From assembly GCA_026014685.1 (NCBI GenBank), contig JAOZHW010000007.1:124001-188000 (forward strand): DNA of 64,000 nucleotides, written 5' to 3'. The stretch is from Candidatus Bathyarchaeota archaeon. Its GTDB lineage: Archaea; Thermoproteota; Bathyarchaeia; Bathyarchaeales; Bathycorpusculaceae. Below the pieces are notes generated by a model. It did no database searches. It was not told where the DNA came from and saw nothing but the letters and a program-made list of their open reading frames with translations. The position numbers and the translations under genes are program-made. Positions 17,379 through 25,641 of this stretch are shown piece by piece (the first letter of the stretch is position 1; every line of letters begins with the position of its first letter).

Positions 17379-17864
17379 TTATTTGCCTCCTTCAGCGGCT
17401 GCGCCGGGTTTCTGCATAAGGGTCTTCTTTTTGACACCTAATGATTTGCCGCTGCGGCCAGTGGTTTTGGTTCTTTGGCCCCTTACTTTCAGGCTGTAAG
17501 CATGACGGTATCCACGCCAAGACCTGATTTCTTTGGCTCCGTCAATGTCAGTTTTAATTTTGAATGCTAAATCTGCACCTAAAACATGCATATCTTTTCC
17601 GGTGTCGCTGTCTTTTCTGCGGTTAAACATCCATGCGGGGATGCCGTATTTTACGGGGTCCCGGATAACGTCCTCGATTTTGGCTACGTCGGATTCAGTT
17701 ATGAGACCGACGCGGAGGTCAGGGTTTACGCCTGCCTTTTTGAGGATGGCGTTTGCAAGGCTGGTGCTTATGCCTTTTATATGTGAAACTGCGTAAGATG
17801 TCTTTTGGGTACCCTGTACGTCTGTACCCATGATACGAACAATATAGCGGTATTCCTGTGACAT
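17379..17864 (-). CDS. rps13: 30S ribosomal protein uS13
   Basis: First gene of the ribosomal/RNAP operon (161 residues). It has the helix-two-turn-helix body ([39 protein letters not shown]) and the conserved [34 protein letters not shown] tail contacting head rRNA and tRNA. A minus-strand TATA box lies about 55 bp upstream. Confidence 0.97.
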   Translation of the reverse strand: MSQEYRYIVRIMGTDVQGTQKTSYAVSHIKGISTSLANAILKKAGVNPDLRVGLITESDVAKIEDVIRDPVKYGIPAWMFNRRKDSDTGKDMHVLGADLAFKIKTDIDGAKEIRSWRGYRHAYSLKVRGQRTKTTGRSGKSLGVKKKTLMQKPGAAAEGGK

Positions 17865-17915
17865 GCTGAATTTTCATCCGTTTTTTTAGCTTGAAGCATA
17901 TACGAAATGAGTCAG

Positions 17916-17930
17916 TATTTATTTAAACCT
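17916..17930 (-). promoter_or_regulatory. TATA box of the ribosomal/RNAP operon
   Basis: On the minus strand the sequence AGGTTTAAATAAATA is a good archaeal TATA element. Counting about 25 bp downstream gives transcription start near 17895 and a short leader of about 30 nt before uS13. Confidence 0.6.
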
Positions 17931-18063
17931 TCCCTAGTCAAGGCAAGCGTTTAACACAAAAGAAAACCTGTGCCCATTTTTGATAATTAATAAAATCGAA
18001 CAGATAGATTTGGTTCTTAGATTGAATAAAAAAGAGAAAGGGAAGTGGATGTTTGCTTTTTGC

Positions 18064-20649
18064 TTATTTTTTGCGTACTAGCAGGATTATGACTACGCCG
18101 ATGGCGATGATGGCGATAATGATTGCTGCGACTGAGGGGAGGAAGTATTGTTCAACCATGCTTGCTGGTGCTGGTGTGGGTGCTGCTGTGGGTTCGGGTG
18201 CGTCGTCAACTGCAAATGCTGTTGTTGCTTGTGATGGCCAGTAGGATGCGCTGCCCATGAACTGAGCATAGACGGTGTATTTGCCTGGAATGTCGGGTTT
18301 CCATTGTAGACTGTAGAAACCTGTAGCGTCGCTTGTTGCTGTTCCGATGCTGCGATAGTTACCGTTACCGTCGACTACGAAGATTTGGACTGGAACACCT
18401 GTAGCGTCTGAAGGACAGGGCTGCTGCATATAGACGTATTCCATCCAGCGGTTTACGCTTGCATCAGAGACTGCTGGAACACCGTTGGGGAATCTTGCTG
18501 CTTGCTCGGATTGTTTTGTTCCTGGAGAGATGTCGGTTACTGTGCCGCGGATCACTATACTTGAACCTAAAGTTACAGCTGCCATTGGTGCTTCTACGGT
18601 TGTTTTGCTCGGGCCTTTACCCATGCAGTAGATTGAGTTGTCGTAGTAGTTGTAGTAGACAAAGAAGCCGTCTGCTAGAATGCTAGTCGAGCTGCCTGGG
18701 CCTCCGCTTTGGCCTGCCCAGCCTAACATCTTTGAGATTTCTGTGCCGTCAGTTGCGTTGATGATGTAGACGCATTCACCCTTGTAGAGTGGTGCGTTTG
18801 GTGAGTGTTCGTTGTTAAAAGCGTAGACTTTACCATCAGCGATTGCTGCTATGAAGATTGGTGTTAGACCCCAAGAGTTATCAGTACCTGCATTTGTGTT
18901 GTTGTACTTCCAGAGAAGTTTTCCAGTGGCCGCATCGTAAGCGAAGAGTTCTCCGCCGAAGCCGCCTTCGTAGAGGTTACCGTATGCTGTGACTGCTCTC
19001 TGACCTGCACCGTAGCCGCTTGCGAAGAATTGCATTGCACGTTTTTCAACGCTGGTTGGACCCCAGATGAGGTTTCCGTTTTCTAAGCTGTATCCTAGCC
19101 ACTGCATTGATTCAGCGTCAGTCATGGTCCAGACTCGGTTAACTGGGTCAAGTGGGCCCAGTGTTCTAGACATGTTACCTGAGGGAGCGGGATAGGATTT
19201 CTTCCAGAGGATTTGTCCTTGCTGACCGTCTTTTACACTCATTGCCCAGACCGTGTATGGATCTGGTGTTCCTCTTGTACTAAAGACACCTGCGGTGATT
19301 GCGCTGCTTCTGCCAAGTATAATATCTCCTGGCAAGACGTAGACTATTGATGGTGCTTGGTTTCCGACGAGGTCTCCTGAGAAGGTTTTGTTCCAAGAGT
19401 ACGCAGTGCTGCAGTTTATGTTCTTGCCTACTGGTCTGAATTGGAAGGCTCCAGATCCTGATCCAGGTGCGCTTGCTGCAGCGCCAGGTGCAGCAGTCCA
19501 ATTCCAAAGTGCTATCCAACCAGTTTTTGAAGTTGTGCTGTAGCTGAGTATGTATTTCACGATTTCGCCTTTCTCAGTATATGCCATTGTACCTGACGAG
19601 GGAACATCGGTTAGGTTGAATATCCATTTGCCTGTAAGTGGATCAATAGCCATCCAAGTTTGTAATCCAGCTGATTGAGTTACTGTTTGCCATAGGTATC
19701 CGTTTGGAATAACGCCGTGCTGGTTTATTGATTCATAGCTGTAGAGTTCGCCGAATGTTGGATTCATTGTTGCGTTTCGCCAGAGCTCTTTTCCTGTGCG
19801 TAAGTCCATGGCGATGTAGTCGCCGCCGTTTTGGCTGTTACTTAGGGGCAATTTAAAGCAGAGTTTTCCATCGATAATAATGGCGTTAGCAAATCTGCCT
19901 TCGTATGAACCGCCTGAGTAGTAGGTAGATTCATCGATGCCAACATTGTTTCCGCCGACAACACCGCCAGATTCGATTGGATAGGTCCACATTATATGTG
20001 AACTCTCAGGTCCAACCCCGCTTTGTTGCCAGAGGTTATAGCTAGCCATTTGGAAAACGCCGAATTGTGCGCCCCAAAGCCAGTGTGACCCGAGCTGGGC
20101 CCAAGCATGGTTTTGGCCGAAAATTGGGCGAGACCAATACTCGGTTGGCAGCGGTGTGACCGGTGTGCCGCTGATAGGTTCTTCTTGTACTGTCAGTGTT
20201 GTTGATGCAGATGATGCGAGGAATTTGGTATTATTCCATGCTGCGCTGATTGAGCCCCAAGTGTATGTTTGTCCGGGGTATTCGAATTTGAGGGTGTAGG
20301 TTCCGAGTTGAGTTGGCGTGAAGGAGGTAAATTCGACGCCTGTTGTGTCCCAGATAATGTTCCAAGTTTTTACTTCAGTTGTGTTATCTGGTGCGGTTAT
20401 GGTGAGTTTGTAGTTGTGGCGTCTTACATCGTTTGCTTCTGTTGCTGAAGGTAAGGGAACGTCAACCCAGACTGAGATGTAGGTGGTTTGACCTACTCCG
20501 ATTGGGTTTGGCGCGACTGAAATATAGGCGTATGTTGCGAATTCGCCTGAGCTTTGCGCATTTGCGAGTGGTGATGGAACTATTGAGATTACCATCGAGA
20601 CCATTAGTATTGTTGCGATAATCAAGGGTATAGATTTTTGTTTTAACAT
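18064..20649 (-). CDS. Secreted, membrane-anchored PQQ-like beta-propeller protein (paralogue 2)
   Basis: 861 residues, same architecture as the proteins at 3.8 and 21.4 kb. It has a signal peptide (LIIATILMVSMVISIVPSPLANA, about 9-31), an Ig-like domain beginning YISVAPNPIGVGQTTYISVWVDVPLP, and a propeller with repeats such as LRTGKELWRNAT and AATGKLLWKYNN. The C-terminal Ig-like domain contains GNYRSIGTATSDATGFYSLQWKPDIPGKYTV. A Pro/Ala linker, one transmembrane helix (about 832-857) and RKK follow. The start is ATG with TTAGGAGAAAAG 8 bp upstream. Conserved short blocks (NGVPAVSDAS, EYVYMQQ) are shared with paralogue 1 and indicate recent duplication. The molecular role is unknown. Confidence 0.85.
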   Translation of the reverse strand: MLKQKSIPLIIATILMVSMVISIVPSPLANAQSSGEFATYAYISVAPNPIGVGQTTYISVWVDVPLPSATEANDVRRHNYKLTITAPDNTTEVKTWNIIWDTTGVEFTSFTPTQLGTYTLKFEYPGQTYTWGSISAAWNNTKFLASSASTTLTVQEEPISGTPVTPLPTEYWSRPIFGQNHAWAQLGSHWLWGAQFGVFQMASYNLWQQSGVGPESSHIMWTYPIESGGVVGGNNVGIDESTYYSGGSYEGRFANAIIIDGKLCFKLPLSNSQNGGDYIAMDLRTGKELWRNATMNPTFGELYSYESINQHGVIPNGYLWQTVTQSAGLQTWMAIDPLTGKWIFNLTDVPSSGTMAYTEKGEIVKYILSYSTTSKTGWIALWNWTAAPGAAASAPGSGSGAFQFRPVGKNINCSTAYSWNKTFSGDLVGNQAPSIVYVLPGDIILGRSSAITAGVFSTRGTPDPYTVWAMSVKDGQQGQILWKKSYPAPSGNMSRTLGPLDPVNRVWTMTDAESMQWLGYSLENGNLIWGPTSVEKRAMQFFASGYGAGQRAVTAYGNLYEGGFGGELFAYDAATGKLLWKYNNTNAGTDNSWGLTPIFIAAIADGKVYAFNNEHSPNAPLYKGECVYIINATDGTEISKMLGWAGQSGGPGSSTSILADGFFVYYNYYDNSIYCMGKGPSKTTVEAPMAAVTLGSSIVIRGTVTDISPGTKQSEQAARFPNGVPAVSDASVNRWMEYVYMQQPCPSDATGVPVQIFVVDGNGNYRSIGTATSDATGFYSLQWKPDIPGKYTVYAQFMGSASYWPSQATTAFAVDDAPEPTAAPTPAPASMVEQYFLPSVAAIIIAIIAIGVVIILLVRKK

Positions 20650-20994
20650 TTTTCTTTTCTCCTAAAAGCTTGTGCCACAATCTTAGGGTAAATCGCTTAA
20701 TAAATTATATGTAAAAGCATCAGCCGTGTAATTTATAAAAAATATACTTATAAACCAAAATAGATAAAAATTGTACACAAATAATTAATTGCCACAACAA
20801 TTTTTGGAGAGAGCCAAAAACGATACAAAAAATGAGCAAAAAATCCAAAAATTAAAACTAAAACTCCTAGAAAAAGCAATAAACCGCAAAAAAACTCAAA
20901 CACAACAAAAAGCAAAAACACCTTTTTGTGCCAGAAACAACAACAAATCTAAACGAAACAATAAAATACCCTCTTGAGCCCACTATCAAAACCT
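20650..20994. other. AT-rich intergenic region with minus-strand promoter
   Basis: The first 150 bp hold the upstream region of propeller gene 2, including minus-strand TATA candidates (ACATATAATTTATTAAG near 20695-20715 and TTTTTTATAAATTAC near 20730-20748). Bases 20800-20940 are extremely A-rich on the plus strand. A Lys/Asn/Gln-rich frame there has no domain and looks like composition, not a gene. Confidence 0.5.
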
Positions 20995-21249
20995 ATGGAA
21001 CTAATAACCATCCTCGGATTAACCGCCGCACTATTCACAACCGTCTCACTGTTTCCGCAGTTACTGAAAGTGTGGAAAACAAAGTCAACAAAGGACATCT
21101 CCACAGGCATGTTCCTATTATTCTGCGGCGGAGTACTGCTCTGGTTTATCTACGGAGTTTTCGTAAACGATTTACCCATCATCATTGCAAACTCGCTTGC
21201 CTTTATTCAAGCCCTTATCATCTTAGCCTTCAAAATGAAATTCAAATAA
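20995..21249 (+). CDS. SemiSWEET / PQ-loop small transporter
   Basis: An 84-residue protein with three transmembrane helices (about 4-22, 36-57, 62-80), the exact size and topology of SemiSWEET half-transporters, which work as dimers. Helix 1 contains LFTTVSLFPQLLKVWKTKSTKDIS, the PQ-loop signature, and later GGVLLWFIYGVFVNDLPIIIANS is typical. Likely substrates are small sugars, inferred from the family. ATG 20995 is preferred over an in-frame TTG seven codons upstream because it gives a normal-length helix 1. It lies between two propeller genes on the other strand. Confidence 0.85.
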   Translation: MELITILGLTAALFTTVSLFPQLLKVWKTKSTKDISTGMFLLFCGGVLLWFIYGVFVNDLPIIIANSLAFIQALIILAFKMKFK

Positions 21250-21307
21250 CCCGTACACAGGAAGGAAAATGTTTCCATAAAACATACGGACCTGTATTTC
21301 TGATCTG

Positions 21308-21318
21308 TATATATAAGG
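21308..21318. promoter_or_regulatory. Orphan TATA box
   Basis: TATATATAAGG is a near-ideal TATA box on the plus strand, but no plus-strand gene follows: the next gene's 3' end is antisense at 21431. It may drive a very short RNA ending at the T-rich hairpin at 21370-21390, or an antisense RNA. Confidence 0.3.
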
Positions 21319-21369
21319 GAGGGGAGGTCAGCAGAGAGCGCACGTGCAATTTGGAATAAGAAAACAGAT

Positions 21370-21390
21370 TTTTTTGTTGTAAACAAAAAA
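21370..21390. terminator. T-rich hairpin terminator for propeller gene 3
   Basis: TTTTTTGTT (21370-21378) and AACAAAAAA (21382-21390) are perfect 9-bp arms around GTA. On the minus strand it is followed by more T-rich sequence after the propeller gene's stop. The poly-T tract is sufficient for archaeal intrinsic termination. Confidence 0.5.
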
Positions 21391-21430
21391 GAAAGGAAAG
21401 GGGAAATTGTTTGTGTATTGTTGCCGTGGT

Positions 21431-24088
21431 TTATGGGTGTTTTCTGAGTAGCAACAGTGCAAGGATTGCACCGATGACTACTATTGCTACGATGATGGCG
21501 ATGGACATTGGTAGGAAGTATAGGTCCGCTGCTGAAGGTTCTGGTGTGGCTTGTGGAGGTGCGGTTGCGTGTGGTTCGTCAACGACGAAAGCTGTTTGGT
21601 CGTATGAGCCGTAGTATGCTTTAGAGCCAGCGAAGGTTGCAATTACAGTGTACTTGCCTGGAATGTCTGGCATCCAGTTAAAGCTGTAGAAGCCAGTAAC
21701 ATCACTTGTAGTAGTGCCGATTTCGCGGTAGTTACCATTACTGTCAATGACTGCTATTGAAACTGGTACACCTGTTGTGTTGGTTGGGCATTCGAACTGC
21801 TTATACACATAGAGCATGTATCCGCCTTGGCTGTCGTCAGAAACTGCTGCAACACCATTGGGGAACCGCATTGCAATGCGTGGGTCGTTTGTGCCTGGTG
21901 ATATGTCGGTTACTCTGCCCTCGATTAGAACGCTGCTGCCGTGTGCTTGAACTTTTGGCGAGGCAGAAACGGTCAATGCGCTTGGGCCTTTGCCGATTGC
22001 GTAGATTTGTAGGTCGTATGTGTCGAAGCCTGCGATGATGCTGTCACCCATAACAGGGTTACCACCCCAACGAGTCAAACGAAGTAGTCCGTTTACACGG
22101 AAGATTTCGCTACCGTCGGTTGCGTTAACACATGCGTATGGTCCGCCTCTTGGGATTGGGTTGTTAGCTGAGTGTTCTAGTGTGCCGATGTAGACTTTGC
22201 CTGCAGCGATGTGACTAATCCAGCCCCACCAGTTCTCACCAGTGACAGGCTCGGTGTAGGGGTCTTTGAGTGTGTAGACCCATGAGGTCTTGCCGTTGGA
22301 TAGGTCATAAGCGAAGAGGTCGCCGCTGAGTCCGACTGAGTATAGTTTACCGTATGCAAAGTACCATGTGTGCTCTGCGTTACCCCAACCGTACTGGTTA
22401 AGGTATGGTTCAGGGGCAGTTGCCCACATGTATGAGCCGTCTTTGAGGCTGAAAGCATAGTGGGTTCTGAGTTCTTTGGACCAGAGTGCTATGACACCTG
22501 TACCGTAAGTTGGGTCGTCAACGTAGTTGGTTGCGCCTGTGAAGTGTATGGTGTTTTTACCTTCTACCCATTCAGTTGGTGGAGTCCATGTCTTGTCGAA
22601 GATTGTGTTTACTGAGCCTGAACTGATGGATGCGTTTCTGGTGGCTGTGATTCCTGTGATTGGTAGTGCCCATATGCGGACGTAGGAGTAGTTGTAGAAG
22701 ACACCGACGAGTCTGTCTTCGATGACTCTGCCTGTGGATGCGCCTAGTGAAGTTGAGATTGGCAGACCTTTGGGTATTGTGACGTTCCAGGAGTAGCATT
22801 TAGGTAGTGATGCGTTGAGGCATCTAACGACTGGGAATGCTGAGTCAACTTGTTTGCCGATTGGGTTTGTTGGGTTGGCTGTACTGACGCCGTTAGCGTT
22901 TAGTCCTATGACACCGAAAGTCCAGCTGCCATATGAGGGTTGACCCATGATTGCGTTTTGTAAGCCTGCAAGAGTTGAGTTCCAAAGTGCCATCCAACCG
23001 TTTGTACGGTCTAGTTGGTAGATTAGGATTTCACCGTTTGGACCCCAAGTTCTGAATCCTGATGGAACGCCGTAGAACATGAATTCGAATTCGCCGTTAT
23101 CGGGGCTGTATGCTGTGTAGTTTGAGCCAGATACTGACCAGAGGTAGTTCCACATACCGTTTACGTTGTAGCTTGGGTAGAACATGGTTTGTCCGAATGA
23201 GAGTACTGTGTTGTTGAGGAACCAGAGTTTTTCGCCTGTGTGCAGGTCAATTGCTTGGATACCAGGTATTCCTACAGTGGAGTAAGTGCCTGAGCCTGCT
23301 GTGTTATAGAATAGTCTGCCGTTGATTACCACTGAGTTTGAGAATCTGCCTTCGTATGCGTCACCTGCGTACATTGCTGCGGGAACTTGGTTTTCGCCGT
23401 CGTATAAGCCGCCTGATAATCCTCCCATCTCGTAGGGTTTAGCCCATAGGACGTGGGGGGTTTCGGGTGCGTTGTCTTGGTACTTTACAAAGGAGTTAAC
23501 TGGTCGTTCTACCCAGTTACCTGAGATGGAGTACCATTCTCTGAGTTGTGGGTCGATTGGTCTGCTCCAGTATTCGGTTGGTAACGCATGACCGGGGTAA
23601 TAGTTGATTTCAACTGATTCGACTACTTGTAGTGTCATTGATATGGAGCTTTCTAGTAGTATGGTTCCTGCTAAGATTTGATAGCCTCTTTCTGATGGAG
23701 TGAATGTGAATGGTACTGTGTTATTTGGGAAGATTGTTGTTACGGTGTAGTTGCCGATTTGGTCAGGGGTGTAAGATGTATAAGTTGAGCCTGTGGAGTC
23801 AGTGGTGAAAGGACCAAAAGTCTGTTTTGTTCCGTCTGGTTTTGTGACTTCGATTTTCAAGCCAGACCAGCCAATTGATGCTGATGGTGCAGCTTCTGAG
23901 ATACCGCATTTGAGCAGTGTTGTTTGGCCAACACCTACTGGGTTGGGTATGGCGTCGACGAGTGGGTATGTTTTCATGGTTCCGCTGATTTGTGCTTGGA
24001 CGTTTGAGTTCATCAAGGGTACTGATGTTACAACTGAAGCTACGAATATTGCTAGTAGCAAAGTAGCTAGTTTGTTTTTATTGTTCAC
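21431..24088 (-). CDS. Secreted, membrane-anchored PQQ-like beta-propeller protein (paralogue 3)
   Basis: 885 residues when started at GTG 24088, which has AAGGAGAAAAG upstream and gives a normal signal peptide (NKLATLLLAIFVASVVTSVPLM). A longer in-frame start at 24196 would put a charged segment before it. The N-terminal Ig-like domain starts YPLVDAIPNPVGVGQTTLLKCG; propeller repeats include LHTGEKLWFLNN and LSNGKTSWVYTL. The C-terminal Ig-like domain (GNYREIGTTTSDVTGFYSFNWMPDIPGKYTV), Pro linker, transmembrane helix and RKHP tail match the paralogues. It is the most divergent of the three in the middle region. Surface location is inferred from topology; function is unknown. Confidence 0.85.
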   Translation of the reverse strand: MNNKNKLATLLLAIFVASVVTSVPLMNSNVQAQISGTMKTYPLVDAIPNPVGVGQTTLLKCGISEAAPSASIGWSGLKIEVTKPDGTKQTFGPFTTDSTGSTYTSYTPDQIGNYTVTTIFPNNTVPFTFTPSERGYQILAGTILLESSISMTLQVVESVEINYYPGHALPTEYWSRPIDPQLREWYSISGNWVERPVNSFVKYQDNAPETPHVLWAKPYEMGGLSGGLYDGENQVPAAMYAGDAYEGRFSNSVVINGRLFYNTAGSGTYSTVGIPGIQAIDLHTGEKLWFLNNTVLSFGQTMFYPSYNVNGMWNYLWSVSGSNYTAYSPDNGEFEFMFYGVPSGFRTWGPNGEILIYQLDRTNGWMALWNSTLAGLQNAIMGQPSYGSWTFGVIGLNANGVSTANPTNPIGKQVDSAFPVVRCLNASLPKCYSWNVTIPKGLPISTSLGASTGRVIEDRLVGVFYNYSYVRIWALPITGITATRNASISSGSVNTIFDKTWTPPTEWVEGKNTIHFTGATNYVDDPTYGTGVIALWSKELRTHYAFSLKDGSYMWATAPEPYLNQYGWGNAEHTWYFAYGKLYSVGLSGDLFAYDLSNGKTSWVYTLKDPYTEPVTGENWWGWISHIAAGKVYIGTLEHSANNPIPRGGPYACVNATDGSEIFRVNGLLRLTRWGGNPVMGDSIIAGFDTYDLQIYAIGKGPSALTVSASPKVQAHGSSVLIEGRVTDISPGTNDPRIAMRFPNGVAAVSDDSQGGYMLYVYKQFECPTNTTGVPVSIAVIDSNGNYREIGTTTSDVTGFYSFNWMPDIPGKYTVIATFAGSKAYYGSYDQTAFVVDEPHATAPPQATPEPSAADLYFLPMSIAIIVAIVVIGAILALLLLRKHP

Positions 24089-24337
24089 TTTTTCTTTTCT
24101 CCTTAAAGTTTTGAGATCCACCCGCATTTCTTTAATGGAAAAATTGGGTGAATTCTCCAATAATATTAACCATTTTACCTTATAAGGATTTACCACTAAG
24201 CACTATGCAACCTATTGTTGCCAAAAAAGCAATAAAAAATAAAAAAGACAAAAAAACTGCCTAAAATGTAAAAAAAATGAAAACAGCTCAAAAACAGCCG
24301 TTTTAAGAGGCAAAACAAATTATTTAAGCAAAACCCC

Positions 24338-25561
24338 CTAAATCTGCCATTGTTTTATGGAAAGCTCAAGTTCGCGGTGGTTTTTTGCGTATTCGTCAAG
24401 AGATTTACCCGCTAACGCAGCATCCACCGCTTGTCGCATAGCTTTTGCGCCGTTTACTGTGCCTTTTGGGTGACCATGAATTCCGCCGCCTGCCTGCAAC
24501 ACAACATCTACCCCAAACGTCTCAATCAGTGAAGGCACCAAACGCGGATGCAGACCACCTGAAGCCACAGGCAAAACAGGCTTCAATTTACCCATTTCGC
24601 CCTTGCATGCTGCGATGTTTTCGAGCACTTCAGCTTTGGTTTCAGACATTTTTCCTACGACTGTGCCGACATGAAGTTGGTCGACGCCGATTATTCGTGC
24701 AACTGCCGCTATGGGTTTCATGGATATCCCGTGAAGTTGGTTTTTGGTGAAAGCCGCATGGCCCGCTCGGTGAGCGTGGATAACAAGCTTGAAGTTTTGG
24801 TCTCGCAGCGTCTGCAAAGCCGACCAGCCGCACGTTAAAATGTCCACCATGACGTATTCGCCACCTTGATCCACCACAGCTTGAGCACGTTTAAGCAGCA
24901 TGTTGGTTTCAGCAGTGATGTTCACCATGTAGACTTTTCGTTCCCCTGTTTCGTCTTGAGCTTTGTCTCGACTTTCCAGGGTTTGGGTTAGGCGGTCGTC
25001 GAAGGGGTTGAATTTTTGGCTGCTGAGGTTTTCGTCGTCTTTGACTACGTCGCAGCCGCCTAGCCAAGCTTCGTAGGCGACTTTGGCGTGGTCTTTAGTT
25101 TTTAGGCCCAGTTTGGGTTTGATGATGGTGCCGACGAGGGGGCGTTTTGGAACTCTGAGGAGTTTGCGTATGCCTGCAATGCCGAACTGTGGACCTTTAA
25201 AGCCATCGAGCAGTGCTTTGGGCAATTCTAAATCTAATAGGCGCAGGTTTTTGAGTGCTTTTAAGCCGAAGACGTTGCCTGCGACGCTGCTGAGTATGTT
25301 TGGCATGTTGCCTGCCTCGAAGAGCTCGATGGGGTAAGCGATTTTTATGGTGTTGCCCTCGATGCTGTATACGTGGGCGGCGAGTTTTTTGACATATGGC
25401 TTTTCAGTGGTTAATTCCGTCCATGTTCCAACAGAGCTTTCCGCGGCGACTCCGCCTGCAGCTTCTTTTAAGTTGATGCCGTCAGGCTCCACGTAAAAAG
25501 TGCAGAGTAAATCGGTTTCTTTGGGTTCGTAGGATAAATCTACAAAGTCAACATACTTCAA
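24338..25561 (-). CDS. rbcL: Ribulose-bisphosphate carboxylase, form III
   Basis: Archaeal RuBisCO large subunit (407 residues) that carboxylates ribulose-1,5-bisphosphate to two 3-phosphoglycerates. Catalytic elements are intact: KPKLGL (148-153), carbamylation motif with Lys174 and DDE (175-177), HAHRAGHAA (263-270) and loop-6 Lys304 in GTVVGKM. Loop 6 continues SETKA instead of the EG of plant enzymes. The start is TTG (MKYVDFVD) with GAGG upstream. It is divergent from AMP phosphorylase, which supports a role in the AMP/nucleoside salvage pathway, not a Calvin cycle; no phosphoribulokinase is seen. R15P isomerase is not in the window. Confidence 0.95.
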   Translation of the reverse strand: MKYVDFVDLSYEPKETDLLCTFYVEPDGINLKEAAGGVAAESSVGTWTELTTEKPYVKKLAAHVYSIEGNTIKIAYPIELFEAGNMPNILSSVAGNVFGLKALKNLRLLDLELPKALLDGFKGPQFGIAGIRKLLRVPKRPLVGTIIKPKLGLKTKDHAKVAYEAWLGGCDVVKDDENLSSQKFNPFDDRLTQTLESRDKAQDETGERKVYMVNITAETNMLLKRAQAVVDQGGEYVMVDILTCGWSALQTLRDQNFKLVIHAHRAGHAAFTKNQLHGISMKPIAAVARIIGVDQLHVGTVVGKMSETKAEVLENIAACKGEMGKLKPVLPVASGGLHPRLVPSLIETFGVDVVLQAGGGIHGHPKGTVNGAKAMRQAVDAALAGKSLDEYAKNHRELELSIKQWQI

Positions 25562-25641
25562 GCAAAATTCCTCGAATACTAACTATTGTTTTTCCTTAAA
25601 ATCTTTAACTATAACATGCCACCAAATAGTAAGCGGTAAAC
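25562..25641. promoter_or_regulatory. Divergent promoter region, RuBisCO / AMP phosphorylase
   Basis: Eighty bases between the two starts contain TTTAACTATAAC on the plus strand (about 25605-25616) and a minus-strand TTTTAAGG (about 25593-25600). The compact shared region suggests co-regulation. Confidence 0.45.

Noticed and set aside
20789-20977. Lys/Asn/Gln-rich ORF of 62 codons on the plus strand
   Set aside because: Its composition follows an A-rich intergenic stretch; it has no domain, no Shine-Dalgarno and overlaps the SemiSWEET upstream region.
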